Assembly: GCA_036136335.1 (NCBI GenBank)
Contig: JAYZQT010000006.1
Location: 134,964-198,963, forward strand
DNA from: JAYZQT01 sp036136335
GTDB taxonomy: Bacteria > Pseudomonadota > Alphaproteobacteria > MPNO01 > UBA830
Direction: 5' to 3'
DNA: 64,000 nucleotides
Every line of letters begins with the position of its first letter. Position 1 is the first letter of the stretch. The notes below the pieces were generated by a model. It had not been told where the DNA came from. It ran no database searches and saw nothing but the letters and a program-made list of their open reading frames with translations. Position numbers and translations under genes: made by a program. This document shows, piece after piece, positions 42,665-51,387 of this stretch.

Positions 42665-43378
42665 TTAATTTTTACCAAAATATTCTCCATAGAGAACGGA
42701 AAGCTTGTGATAATCTTGCGGCAAGCCAATATCAATAAACTCGGATGAGAATGTGATACCGCCTATCTCGATCCCATCCTCGAGTAGCGACGGCAACACC
42801 AAGTCCTCGAACGAAAACGAAGGTTGAGGCAGCTTTAGGCCCTTAAAGACGTCAGGGTCTAATATGTAAACGCCTCCATTTGCAACCATACCAATGTCTG
42901 CTTTACCGTTCCCGAGTGACTTCACATGGTGTTTTTCATCACACTCAACCCTACCAAAGCGTCCGCGCTCAAACGCGTGCATTAAGGCTATTGTTATCTT
43001 GCAACCTGTCTTCGCATGAAACTGTCTTAGTTTGGATAGTCGCACCCTGAAGAATGTATCCCCATTCAACACGAGAAAGGGATTGTCGGATTTTATAAAA
43101 CGTGAAGCACGCAGGATCGCTCCACCGGTTCCCAACGGTTTTTCTTCTTCGGCATATGTAATCGGGATACCACCGAACAGTGTACCAAAATAGTCACGAA
43201 TCATTGTCCTTTTGTATCCAGTTGAAAGAATAAAATGATCAACGCCCTGTGATATGAAATATTTCAATAAATGATGCAGAAATGGCCGCCCGTTGATTTC
43301 AGCCATCGGCTTGGGTCGGTCACTCACCGCTTCCCTCAACCGGGTTCCTTTTCCACCGGCTAGAACATAGGCCTCCAT
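42665..43378 (-). CDS. hddC: D-glycero-alpha-D-manno-heptose-1-phosphate guanylyltransferase-like nucleotidyltransferase
   Basis: A 237-residue nucleotidyltransferase. The N-terminal signature is VLAGGKGTRLREAVSDRPKP, with LVLNGDTFF near residue 101 and FIDIGLPQDY near the C-terminus. It fits HddC, which makes GDP-D-glycero-alpha-D-manno-heptose. Its ATG shares a base with the stop of the ColD-like gene (TGATG). Glucose- or mannose-1-phosphate nucleotidyltransferase is the alternative, but the HddA and GmhA neighbours favour heptose. Confidence 0.85.
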   Translation of the reverse strand: MEAYVLAGGKGTRLREAVSDRPKPMAEINGRPFLHHLLKYFISQGVDHFILSTGYKRTMIRDYFGTLFGGIPITYAEEEKPLGTGGAILRASRFIKSDNPFLVLNGDTFFRVRLSKLRQFHAKTGCKITIALMHAFERGRFGRVECDEKHHVKSLGNGKADIGMVANGGVYILDPDVFKGLKLPQPSFSFEDLVLPSLLEDGIEIGGITFSSEFIDIGLPQDYHKLSVLYGEYFGKN

Positions 43379-44577
43379 CAGCGTGCAGAAACGGCCTGAT
43401 TAACAAAGCTGACAATTTCCGACACTTCCGATTCGATGAGGTCGGGATAATTGCCAATATACATCCCGTAATAATGTATATGATCGGTGACTGGATAGTC
43501 CTTCCAGGCATCGTCCGGAAGCAGATGCCTCAGATATGGCTGACGGACCTGATTGCCACCACCCGCACTTCCTCGTCTAAATTCAACCCCATTCTCTGCA
43601 AGTAAACACATCAACCTTGCCATCAATTCCGGATCTTTTTCTCTAAGAACTAGATTGAAGGCGTAGTTTGATGATCCTGTTGTATAAAAATCTGTCTGAT
43701 AGACCTCCCCGTCAAGCAGGGATAGGAACACTTCCTGGTTACGAGTACGTATTGCATTGTTTTCGTCAAGACGGCGCAACTGTGACTTACCCAAAATTCC
43801 GCCAATTTCATTATTGCGCACATTATAACCGGGTACCGCGAAGATGAATTGTGGGTTCAATTCCGTAAATTTTTGTTCATAATATTGTTTAGTACTCTTC
43901 AAGGCTGCCTCACGCACCATCCCGTGAGATCGCAGCATACGGAGTGTCTCATAGGTTTTCTCGTCGTTGGTGCAAATCATCCCACCTTCAATGGTGGACA
44001 TGTGATGGGCATAATAAAATGAGAAATTCGACATCAGACCAAATGTACCGACGCGCCTGGATTTATGTGTTGCACCATGCGATTCGCAAACATCCTCGAT
44101 CAAATGGATATCTTTATCTTTTAGAAAATTAAGCAACTGATCGGTAAGGCCGTTAAAACCCTGAGTGTGTGTCAAAAAAATACCACGGGTATTGTCCGTA
44201 ACCTTCCCTATAACCTGACCAGTGTCCATTGCCAGAGTTCTGGGATTGATATCTGCAAATACCGGCGTGAATCCGGTCTGTATAACTGATGCAATGTCCG
44301 ATACCCATGTCAGAGGTGGAACAATAATTTCGCCACCCTCGGGATACATCAGCTTAAGAACCGTCATCGACAAAAGATTCGCCGCAGAGCCGGAATTAAC
44401 AAAAACCGAATATTTTGAGCCAAGCCATTTATTCCATTCGTCCTCAAACTCGCGGCAATGGGGACCATTCGTGAGTATCGGATCATCCTGCTGCAGGTGC
44501 CTTATGACCGCATCCAGGTCAGCACGTGAAACATTATTCCTCATTAATGGATATTTAATCACCCGGGGACCCACCAT
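43378..44577 (-). CDS. DegT/DnrJ/EryC1-fold sugar dehydratase, ColD-like
   Basis: A 399-residue PLP/PMP-fold protein. At the position of the PLP-binding lysine the sequence is FSFYYAHHMSTIEGG: H191 replaces Lys. This is the mark of PMP-dependent 3-dehydratases such as ColD (GDP-4-keto-6-deoxymannose 3-dehydratase) and RfbH, which remove the 3-OH rather than transaminate. The phosphate-binding region VNSGSAANLL near residue 60 is normal. It is translationally linked to the transketolase C-terminal gene (TAATG) and to hddC (TGATG). A GDP-linked 4-keto sugar, possibly a heptose, is the probable substrate; no 4,6-dehydratase is in the window. Confidence 0.88.
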   Translation of the reverse strand: MVGPRVIKYPLMRNNVSRADLDAVIRHLQQDDPILTNGPHCREFEDEWNKWLGSKYSVFVNSGSAANLLSMTVLKLMYPEGGEIIVPPLTWVSDIASVIQTGFTPVFADINPRTLAMDTGQVIGKVTDNTRGIFLTHTQGFNGLTDQLLNFLKDKDIHLIEDVCESHGATHKSRRVGTFGLMSNFSFYYAHHMSTIEGGMICTNDEKTYETLRMLRSHGMVREAALKSTKQYYEQKFTELNPQFIFAVPGYNVRNNEIGGILGKSQLRRLDENNAIRTRNQEVFLSLLDGEVYQTDFYTTGSSNYAFNLVLREKDPELMARLMCLLAENGVEFRRGSAGGGNQVRQPYLRHLLPDDAWKDYPVTDHIHYYGMYIGNYPDLIESEVSEIVSFVNQAVSAR

Positions 44578-45533
44578 TATCGACTGTAACTTTTGAGTAC
44601 TCTCTTGAGAACGGTTTCCAGGCCAATTCCTACTTTTTCATGAATGGATTGCCGATCACCCAGCTCAAAGCTATATCCAGGCCGCACCCCAACTCCATCA
44701 AATTGACCGTCATAGCCACTGGATTTGAGGTGTGTGTTAATTAGGACATCCATACCGCCTCGACCTTCAAATCCTTCTTCGAAGCTAAAAACATGACGAT
44801 ATTGCAAGACCAAATCACGGAATTTTGCCAGATTAAGAGACGTTAGGTTAAACAGATCAACCACCGCCAACTGTTTACCGTCGCCACCCGCTTGGGCCGC
44901 CACCTCGAGAGCCGTATGCGTCATAAAGCCCGTGGCAAAAATTAGGCCATCTTTACCCTCCTTCAAAACCTCAAAGCCGTCATCTGTGGCATCTGGCGAA
45001 ACCTTCGCGCGCAACGGCGGCAGTACCTGTGCATCAAGGCGCAGATATTTCGGCCCAGCCTGCTCAAGACACCTTTCAATCAGACTGCCCGCGAGGATGT
45101 GATCCGAAGGAGAATAAAGCTGAAAGTTCGGCAGGCTGCGGATAAGGCTAATATCCTCGTAACATTGGTGGGTCGGACCTGACACAACATAGCTGTAGCC
45201 GGCACCTACACCAATTAGATTAACGTTTATTTCTCGCACCTCTGACAACAGCGCAAGATTGACACGCAGTTGTTCAAAACAACGCATTGTTAAAAATGGC
45301 GCAATAGCATAGGCAAAAACCCGAAACCCTTCGAGCGATAACCCCGCCGAAATGTTTATAAGATTTTGCTCAGCAACCCCAACATTCAAAAATCGATTGG
45401 GAAATTGGTTACGAATATGGTCAAGGACCGGAGAACCATAATCGGCACTAACAAAATAAATATCGTCTTCAGTCTTCATACGCTGCAGAATCTGTTCCAG
45501 CAGGGCGTCCCTCATGGCCCTCGGATTAGTCAT
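44577..45533 (-). CDS. Transketolase, C-terminal subunit
   Basis: A 318-residue protein equivalent to the pyrimidine-binding and C-terminal domains of transketolase. It has VGVAEQNLINISAGLSLEGF with the conserved catalytic glutamate (NVGVAEQ), then VSGPTHQCYEDISLIRSLP. The N-terminal half is encoded just upstream, overlapping by 8 nt (ATGACTAA). Split transketolases in sugar clusters usually transfer a two-carbon ketol unit to a sugar rather than serve the pentose pathway. The ColD-like gene overlaps its end. Confidence 0.9.
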   Translation of the reverse strand: MTNPRAMRDALLEQILQRMKTEDDIYFVSADYGSPVLDHIRNQFPNRFLNVGVAEQNLINISAGLSLEGFRVFAYAIAPFLTMRCFEQLRVNLALLSEVREINVNLIGVGAGYSYVVSGPTHQCYEDISLIRSLPNFQLYSPSDHILAGSLIERCLEQAGPKYLRLDAQVLPPLRAKVSPDATDDGFEVLKEGKDGLIFATGFMTHTALEVAAQAGGDGKQLAVVDLFNLTSLNLAKFRDLVLQYRHVFSFEEGFEGRGGMDVLINTHLKSSGYDGQFDGVGVRPGYSFELGDRQSIHEKVGIGLETVLKRVLKSYSR

Positions 45534-46347
45534 CACCAAATTCCAGTATCTGGTCGAGAGTTTCAGGCTTTGGATTTAATACGTGGGACATGGGTTCATT
45601 CTCAAGATTTGGAACGCCCCTGCCCTTGAGTGTTTTTAAAATCAAGGCTTTTGGTTTTCCGGGTCGGGCTGTTTTCATTGCGCCCAAGGTTCGACAAACC
45701 AACTCAACATCATGGCCATTAATTGCGGTGGTTTCCCATCCGAACGACGCAAGGCGCTTGCCAAGGTCGCCATGCGACACAATGTCTGCGGTGAAGCCTA
45801 GCATGGCTATTGAATTGTCATCGACGATCAGCGTCAGGTTGTCCAGGCTATGGTGGCTAGCAAACATGATTGCCTCCCAGCACGCACCCTCATGCATCTC
45901 ACCGTCGCCACAAAGAACGAAAACATTTCGGTCTAGATTGAGGCTTTTCTGAGCAATCGCAATCCCACTCGCCACCCCTAGTCCATGGCCGAGAGAGCCA
46001 TTCACTGTTTCATATCCGGGGATAATCGGATCGGGAATACCGCCAAGAATTCCATCTTCCTGACATACTCTGTCGAGTTCTTCACGTGAAAAGAAACCAA
46101 GATCTGCAAGTATTGGATACATACAGATAGAGCCGTGTCCTTTTGAAATAATCAGGCGATCTCGTTCCGAATGCAGTGGATCATTAGGAAAGAACTTCAA
46201 AATTCCACCGTAAAAAAGGGAGACCAAAGCTTCAATTGGGGACAGTGAGGACGCCAGCCGTGTTTCTGGAAAATTGCGATGAATACGGACGGTCTCGCGC
46301 CATACCCATTCAACCCGCGCTTCTAGATTATTAGGATTCATTGTCAT
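45526..46347 (-). CDS. Transketolase, N-terminal subunit
   Basis: A protein of about 273 residues carrying the TPP pyrophosphate-binding half of transketolase. SKGHGSICMY and GSLGHGLGVASG supply substrate and cofactor contacts, and CGDGEMHEGACWEA is the GDG motif with the downstream Asn in VDDNSI. It works with the C-terminal subunit encoded next. The start is uncertain: ATG 46347 and ATG 46341 both lie within the end of the Fcl-like gene, and an in-frame extension to 46377 is less likely. Confidence 0.9.
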   Translation of the reverse strand: MTMNPNNLEARVEWVWRETVRIHRNFPETRLASSLSPIEALVSLFYGGILKFFPNDPLHSERDRLIISKGHGSICMYPILADLGFFSREELDRVCQEDGILGGIPDPIIPGYETVNGSLGHGLGVASGIAIAQKSLNLDRNVFVLCGDGEMHEGACWEAIMFASHHSLDNLTLIVDDNSIAMLGFTADIVSHGDLGKRLASFGWETTAINGHDVELVCRTLGAMKTARPGKPKALILKTLKGRGVPNLENEPMSHVLNPKPETLDQILEFGDD

Positions 46348-47287
46348 TTGAGAACGATTGGTTGGCATACCACTCATAGGTTTTGGTTATACCTTCGTCA
46401 AATGTCATTTTATTTCGCCATCCGAGCGCTTTGATTTTCCGACTGTCCAGAAGTTTCTGCATTACCCCGTCCGGCTTATCCTTTTGCCAAGTGACTGAAC
46501 CCTGAAAACCCACCGTTCTGGCAATTTTATCCGCCAGTTCCGCTATTGAACAATCTGCTCCCGAGCCAATATTAATTGGGCTATCGACCGTCGAATAATT
46601 ATTTTCCAAAAGGAAGATAACCGCATCAGCCACATCTTCAGAAAAAATGAATTCACGCCTTGGTTTACCACTTCCCCATAGGTTTACGGTGTTATGGCTC
46701 TCCGTCTTACCGCGGTGAAATTTAGCAATGAGGGCTGAGAGCACATGCCCACTGTTGGGGTCAAAGTTATCGCCCGGGCCATAGGCACTGTTTGGAATCA
46801 CGCACAGAAATTTGTCGTAAGAGTATTGCTGATTGTATGCAAACCCCAGTTGCAAGGTAGCAATTTTGGAAACTGCATAAGAAAGACTGGTCGGTTCCAT
46901 CGGGCCGGTCGATAAGTATTCCTCGCGCATGGGCTGCGGACACTCTTTGGGGTACATACACGATGAACCAAATAAAACAGCTGTGCTGCAAGCGCCGTTA
47001 TGGACCGCCTCTGCGATATTCAAGCTAATTCTGAGGTTCTGATTAAGAAAATCAATTGGCTTTTGTTTGTTTTCCAGAATACCGCCAACCTTGCCCGCCG
47101 CGAGAATAACCGTTTCTGGTTCGTGGGTTCTGAAATACTTTTGCACGTTTTCTCTGTTCGTAAGGTCAAGTTCTACTCGCGAAGGGCTGAGCACATTTTC
47201 GAATCCACGCGAATGGAGCTGTTTGACGCACGCGCGGCCTATGAGACCATTTCCGCCAGCAACAAGGATTTTTTGATCATTACGCAC
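46331..47287 (-). CDS. GDP-L-fucose synthase-like epimerase/reductase
   Basis: A 318-residue extended SDR of the Fcl/WcaG family. It has VAGGNGLIGRACV, KVGGILENKQKPIDFLNQN, the catalytic FGSSCMYPKECPQPMREE with Ser and Cys, and YAVSK (Y-x3-K). GDP-fucose synthase epimerises and reduces GDP-4-keto-6-deoxymannose; in a heptose cluster the substrate may be a 4-keto heptose. The start is probably GTG 47287, which lies just after the hddA stop; an ATG at 47317 would overlap hddA. It overlaps the transketolase N-terminal gene. Confidence 0.88.
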   Translation of the reverse strand: MRNDQKILVAGGNGLIGRACVKQLHSRGFENVLSPSRVELDLTNRENVQKYFRTHEPETVILAAGKVGGILENKQKPIDFLNQNLRISLNIAEAVHNGACSTAVLFGSSCMYPKECPQPMREEYLSTGPMEPTSLSYAVSKIATLQLGFAYNQQYSYDKFLCVIPNSAYGPGDNFDPNSGHVLSALIAKFHRGKTESHNTVNLWGSGKPRREFIFSEDVADAVIFLLENNYSTVDSPINIGSGADCSIAELADKIARTVGFQGSVTWQKDKPDGVMQKLLDSRKIKALGWRNKMTFDEGITKTYEWYANQSFSNDNES

Positions 47288-47289
47288 AT

Positions 47290-48285
47290 TCAAAATCCGT
47301 CTGGCTGATAAACGCAAATTGCACTGCCTTCCGATTCAAACCGAAATGCTACATATAGAAAGTCAGACAATGCTTCTTTAATCGCAGTCTGCTTATCAGG
47401 CGCGGCAAAAAGTGCAAGAAAACCGCCTCCGCCAGCACCCAGTATTTTTCCACCAACGGCACCGTTGCTAATGCCTGTGGCGTATATCGTGTCGATCAAA
47501 TCGTTGCTAACCCCGTCGACAAGATGGCGTTTTATTTGCCAGCTTTCATGGAGCAAGCGTCCAAAGTCCAACATATCGGCTCGTGGATTAACCAGAATTT
47601 TGATGCCCTCATCAACCATGGCTCCCATTTCGTTAAAATCATTAGCATTTCTATTTAAATTCTCTATTTTCTTGACCTCGAGATCAGGTGCAAACCGGGT
47701 GATACCGGTAAAGAAAAGCATCAGATGGTCATTTAATAAATTCTTCCGGTCCTGTGCAATTATGACGGGAGATACACTGAATGAACCGTCTTGATTAAAC
47801 ACGATCGTGTTCAGCCCACCGTATGCCGTAGCAACCTGATCCTGCGACCCCACGGCTTCTTTAATAACATGTTGTTCAACTTCCATAGCATCCATGGCCA
47901 GCTGTTTTCTGCTTATCATTTTACCTTCGAGTGCGTTGACGGCATGCAGTAATCCGACTGTAAACGCCGAGCTTGACCCCAAACCAGATCTCGAGGGCAA
48001 GTCACCATCGTGATGGATTTCGAGCCCCGTTTTAATGTTGGAGAAATTCAGGACACCCCTCACCGCCGGATGTCTAATTTCATCAACCGACTGGGCATTT
48101 TCGATCTCGGAATAAACAACTCGATATTTATGTTCAAAAAATGGAGGGAGATAACGGCATGTAATGTAACAATATTTATCAATAGTAGAAGACAACACGG
48201 ATCCCCCATTATTTAGATAATAATTAGGAAAATCAGTTCCGCCTCCAAAAAAAGAAATTCTGAATGGTGTCTTGGTAATAATCAT
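47290..48285 (-). CDS. hddA: D-glycero-alpha-D-manno-heptose-7-phosphate kinase-like GHMP kinase
   Basis: A 331-residue GHMP-superfamily kinase. The N-terminal RISFFGGGTDFPNYY is characteristic of HddA/fucokinase-like members. The P-loop-like motif is LPSRSGLGSSSAFTVGLLHA and the third motif GKILGAGGGGFLALF. It would phosphorylate heptose 7-phosphate at C1 before GmhB and HddC act. GmhB (the phosphatase) is not in this window. It starts an apparently tightly coupled run of genes downstream of the radical SAM gene. Confidence 0.9.
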   Translation of the reverse strand: MIITKTPFRISFFGGGTDFPNYYLNNGGSVLSSTIDKYCYITCRYLPPFFEHKYRVVYSEIENAQSVDEIRHPAVRGVLNFSNIKTGLEIHHDGDLPSRSGLGSSSAFTVGLLHAVNALEGKMISRKQLAMDAMEVEQHVIKEAVGSQDQVATAYGGLNTIVFNQDGSFSVSPVIIAQDRKNLLNDHLMLFFTGITRFAPDLEVKKIENLNRNANDFNEMGAMVDEGIKILVNPRADMLDFGRLLHESWQIKRHLVDGVSNDLIDTIYATGISNGAVGGKILGAGGGGFLALFAAPDKQTAIKEALSDFLYVAFRFESEGSAICVYQPDGF

Positions 48286-48297
48286 TAAATTTATATG

Positions 48298-49812
48298 TTA
48301 GTTTCCTAGAATTTTTCTTTTTAGTGGGACTTTTGCCATGTTTTCTACATTTGCCCGTTGTTGAATTCCAAATCTCTGTTCTACCAGTTTCAGGTATTTT
48401 GGGTTAGTGAAATATGTGTTCCAGGCCCGATCTCTAAAACTCAACACATCCCGGGAACTCAGGTATTTAGTGCGTAGCGGCTCACATTCATAGGAAAGGA
48501 AAGCAAAGCCCTCATAGCTGGAGGGAAGATCCCAGCCTTCTCTCAATGCCCTGTTGTACATCGGACTGCCCGGCAGAGCCTGACATGGGTACATGTTTGC
48601 CATTTCGGAATTCAACTCCATGGCGAGGTTCAGCGTTTCCTGCATAGTCTCAAGATTGTCCTCCGGAAATCCGAATATATAGTTGCTGATAATATTGATA
48701 TCGGCGTTGGAAATGGTTTTGCAAACCTCGCGAATGTTTATTTCCTGAAATGAGCCCTTTGAGACTTCCTGTCGAACATGCTGATTCCCGGCCTCTACCC
48801 CGAGAGCGAGCCAGTTGACACCAGCTTTTTTAAAAGTTTCCAATACAGCCGGACGGACGCTATCAACCCGCGAATACGTCCACATATTGAAACCGAACTC
48901 TTCCTGAATACAGTTTTCTAAAATGGGCGTGTAGTACTTCCGATTGAGGAAAAACATTTCGTCACTGATCCGCAAGGTGACCACACCTAAGTCAGCAAGC
49001 TTTTTCATCTCTCTTTTGACCCAGTCAGGGGACCAGAAGCGCATGCCACGGGAATGGGACGCATCTACCCCACCACCATTATCCACGCGGTTTACAATGT
49101 TGATCATGCAAAACTCACAAGCAAACTGACACCCAAGCGAAGTATAGATCGCTGCAAATGGGGTTCGCTTGTTATGGTCAAAATCCGCATGCCAGAAATG
49201 GGCCCTGTAAAGATCAAGGGGGCGCTCTTTGTATGGCAGCAAGTCCCACGCGTAACCAGGCATGTCAACATCCATCCTGGACTGGGGTACAACCTGCTCC
49301 GCCTCGTTTATCTTCGGTTCACCGCCAACCTTGTGTCCAATCCCCTTTATTGTTTCAAGATCATTGGACAAATTAGACGACAATAAATTCCATAGCGCGT
49401 AGACACCTTCGTTAAGCAAAACCAAATCGACACAGTCATATGACAGAACTTCCATCGGAAGGGCCTGCGTATGGGACCCACAAAAGCAGATAGGGGCAAA
49501 AATATCTTCCTGCTTGATCGCTTGTGCCAGTTGAACAGCACCAATCATGCCTGTTGTACCGGAGTTTGGATTTTGCCCGTAAATCACGAATACAATCAGT
49601 TTGGGTGCCCAGTTCTTTATTTTTTTTACGGATTTTGCCAACGATAACCGCTCTGCATCGCAATCAAGTATGGCGGGGCTAAAGCCGCGCGCCCTGCACG
49701 ACTCCGCCAAAAGCAGAGACCAGGTCGGCGGTTCTATAGCAGAGTATTCTTTTGCCAGCCCCTGATAGGCTGCACTCGATGAATCAGGGTTAACAAACAG
49801 GACGTCTAACAT
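48298..49812 (-). CDS. B12-binding-domain radical SAM protein
   Basis: A 504-residue class B-type radical SAM enzyme. The N-terminal third (about 1-160) is a Rossmann-like cobalamin-binding domain. The radical SAM core has C228-x3-C232-x2-C235 (SLGCQFACEFC), with a SAM-binding GVEAGN segment near residue 345. Relatives methylate unactivated carbon or phosphinate atoms and occur in sugar, antibiotic and hopanoid pathways. AAAGG precedes the ATG. Position at the head of the heptose operon, after a glycosyltransferase gene, suggests a C-methylation or other radical step on the sugar. Confidence 0.88.
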   Translation of the reverse strand: MLDVLFVNPDSSSAAYQGLAKEYSAIEPPTWSLLLAESCRARGFSPAILDCDAERLSLAKSVKKIKNWAPKLIVFVIYGQNPNSGTTGMIGAVQLAQAIKQEDIFAPICFCGSHTQALPMEVLSYDCVDLVLLNEGVYALWNLLSSNLSNDLETIKGIGHKVGGEPKINEAEQVVPQSRMDVDMPGYAWDLLPYKERPLDLYRAHFWHADFDHNKRTPFAAIYTSLGCQFACEFCMINIVNRVDNGGGVDASHSRGMRFWSPDWVKREMKKLADLGVVTLRISDEMFFLNRKYYTPILENCIQEEFGFNMWTYSRVDSVRPAVLETFKKAGVNWLALGVEAGNQHVRQEVSKGSFQEINIREVCKTISNADINIISNYIFGFPEDNLETMQETLNLAMELNSEMANMYPCQALPGSPMYNRALREGWDLPSSYEGFAFLSYECEPLRTKYLSSRDVLSFRDRAWNTYFTNPKYLKLVEQRFGIQQRANVENMAKVPLKRKILGN

Positions 49813-49872
49813 TTCAAACCTTTGGACAGCGGGTAGTTGGGAAAACTATTTTGTAAAATTGAAGGTTGGGTT

Positions 49873-50754
49873 TTATTTCAACACATGAATCTCTGGATTT
49901 TTGCTATAAAGCACCGCCGCCGCCCTCCTTGCCTGCAAATACAAAAAATACTTTACGCGATACCCGATAGGTAAATATTTAGACGTCAAATAATCGACGC
50001 TCGATGCGGGACGCAACGCCGCGATGTACCCGTCAGAAAATCCGTCACACTTCTTACCCCCTAAAACAATCCGAGACAATTGTAATGCGTGATTTTCCCG
50101 CAAATGCAGTAGTTGAATGAACTTCCGATCGTCTCCGAATCTGGCCCGCTCCCGATATGTCTGATCTGGTTGCTCTTTGGTCACCCGATAGTGAAGGTGT
50201 CTGAACCGAACTTCATCGAGAAAACAGGAGCGACATTCGGACAGATATTCAAGTGAGATAAAAATTTCCTGAAGATGTGAATCGATAAATGCGCCTTTGT
50301 AATCGGGTATGATTGGATGAAGTATTTTCGCCAATCGTCTACTGAAAAAGGGAAAGACCGGAACTTTTTCATTTTTGTACATATCGTTTGGGGAACCCAA
50401 GTAAATTCGATCAGGATAGCTCATATGAACCCCTCTAAATGCCTCATCCCAACCGTAGGTTTCCACGACGCTATCATCATTCGCCAAAAAAATTATATCT
50501 CCGTTGGAGATATCAATGGCTTTCTGCGAGGCTATACCCATTCCCTCCCTGGGGCCGCGCAGTATCTTGAGATTATCAAACCCAAAACTTAACCCGTCGT
50601 AGGAATCGTCATCATTATCGATGAATAGGACAATCTCTACTAATTCCGGCTCTGCACAGGCATCTTTCAAACTATCAAGAAACCTTAAAAGGAGATCTTT
50701 CCGCTTTCTGGTGGGCAGAATTACGGAGACTGTGGGTTTGGCGAGCTTGATCAA
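49873..50754 (-). CDS. Glycosyltransferase family 2-like protein
   Basis: A 293-residue GT-A fold protein. The start VSVILPTRKRKDLLLRFLDS and the donor-metal region FLANDDSVVETYGWDEAF (a DxD-like NDDS) match family 2. The C-terminal half is less conserved and rich in basic residues, possibly membrane-associated. The start is TTG 50754, with GGAA about 7 nt upstream. It is the first gene of the minus-strand sugar cluster and probably transfers the unusual sugar made by the others to a surface glycan. Confidence 0.82.
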   Translation of the reverse strand: MIKLAKPTVSVILPTRKRKDLLLRFLDSLKDACAEPELVEIVLFIDNDDDSYDGLSFGFDNLKILRGPREGMGIASQKAIDISNGDIIFLANDDSVVETYGWDEAFRGVHMSYPDRIYLGSPNDMYKNEKVPVFPFFSRRLAKILHPIIPDYKGAFIDSHLQEIFISLEYLSECRSCFLDEVRFRHLHYRVTKEQPDQTYRERARFGDDRKFIQLLHLRENHALQLSRIVLGGKKCDGFSDGYIAALRPASSVDYLTSKYLPIGYRVKYFLYLQARRAAAVLYSKNPEIHVLK

Positions 50755-51387
50755 TTTTGAAATTCCGAATTGAACAAATTAACGTTATGAAATTTTCACT
50801 TTGACTTCAACACCTGCTGATGCGGTATCCTTCCCGCTTTAAAATGAGATGTTGAATTTATTGAACGAAAGAAATCAGTTTGCGAAATTGGGTTTTTTAA
50901 AATGTTTATTAGAAACAGTTTCAAAAAAACACTTAACCTGTCCCGTCAGTTTTGCTCTGCACAACCAATTGTGCTCTGTCCGAGATGTATTTTAGGGTGG
51001 ATTAACAGCTACCACGGCCAAAGGATTAACTTCTGCGGATTGTCGCAAAAATTTGTCTCGGGTTGTCGTGAATATTCGTGTGCACTCTTCCATAACGGAC
51101 TATGGGTCTCGCAACTGATAAATGCAAAGTTTAGGGGATAGTTTTAAGTAGCAGAGGTTTTACACTCTAAATGTTGTCTTGACCGAAACGACCGACATTA
51201 CGTAAAAAACATGAATAATTATGTATTTTTGGACCACCCTAGCGCCATCTCCATCAATCGAAATCTCGGTTGTTCGCGGCGAAGATTCAGGACAATGTAA
51301 TTCGTGTCGGAGCGGTACACACCGCATCCGCCCATCCAAAATTACCCGCGCTTCGCATCTGGAACGTGTAATGAACGGACGACCATA
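50755..51387. other. Divergent intergenic region
   Basis: About 630 bases, noticeably AT-rich in its left half, between the glycosyltransferase gene (minus) and the second HyuA gene (plus). It should hold promoters of both the sugar cluster and the HyuA operon. A 79-codon plus-strand frame at 50902-51141 has no ribosome site and no recognisable sequence, so I do not call it. No riboswitch, tRNA or clear inverted repeat seen. Confidence 0.45.

Noticed and set aside
50902..51141. 79-residue Cys-containing frame between the sugar cluster and the second hyuA
   Set aside because: No ribosome site, no known family, and it lies in an AT-rich promoter region.
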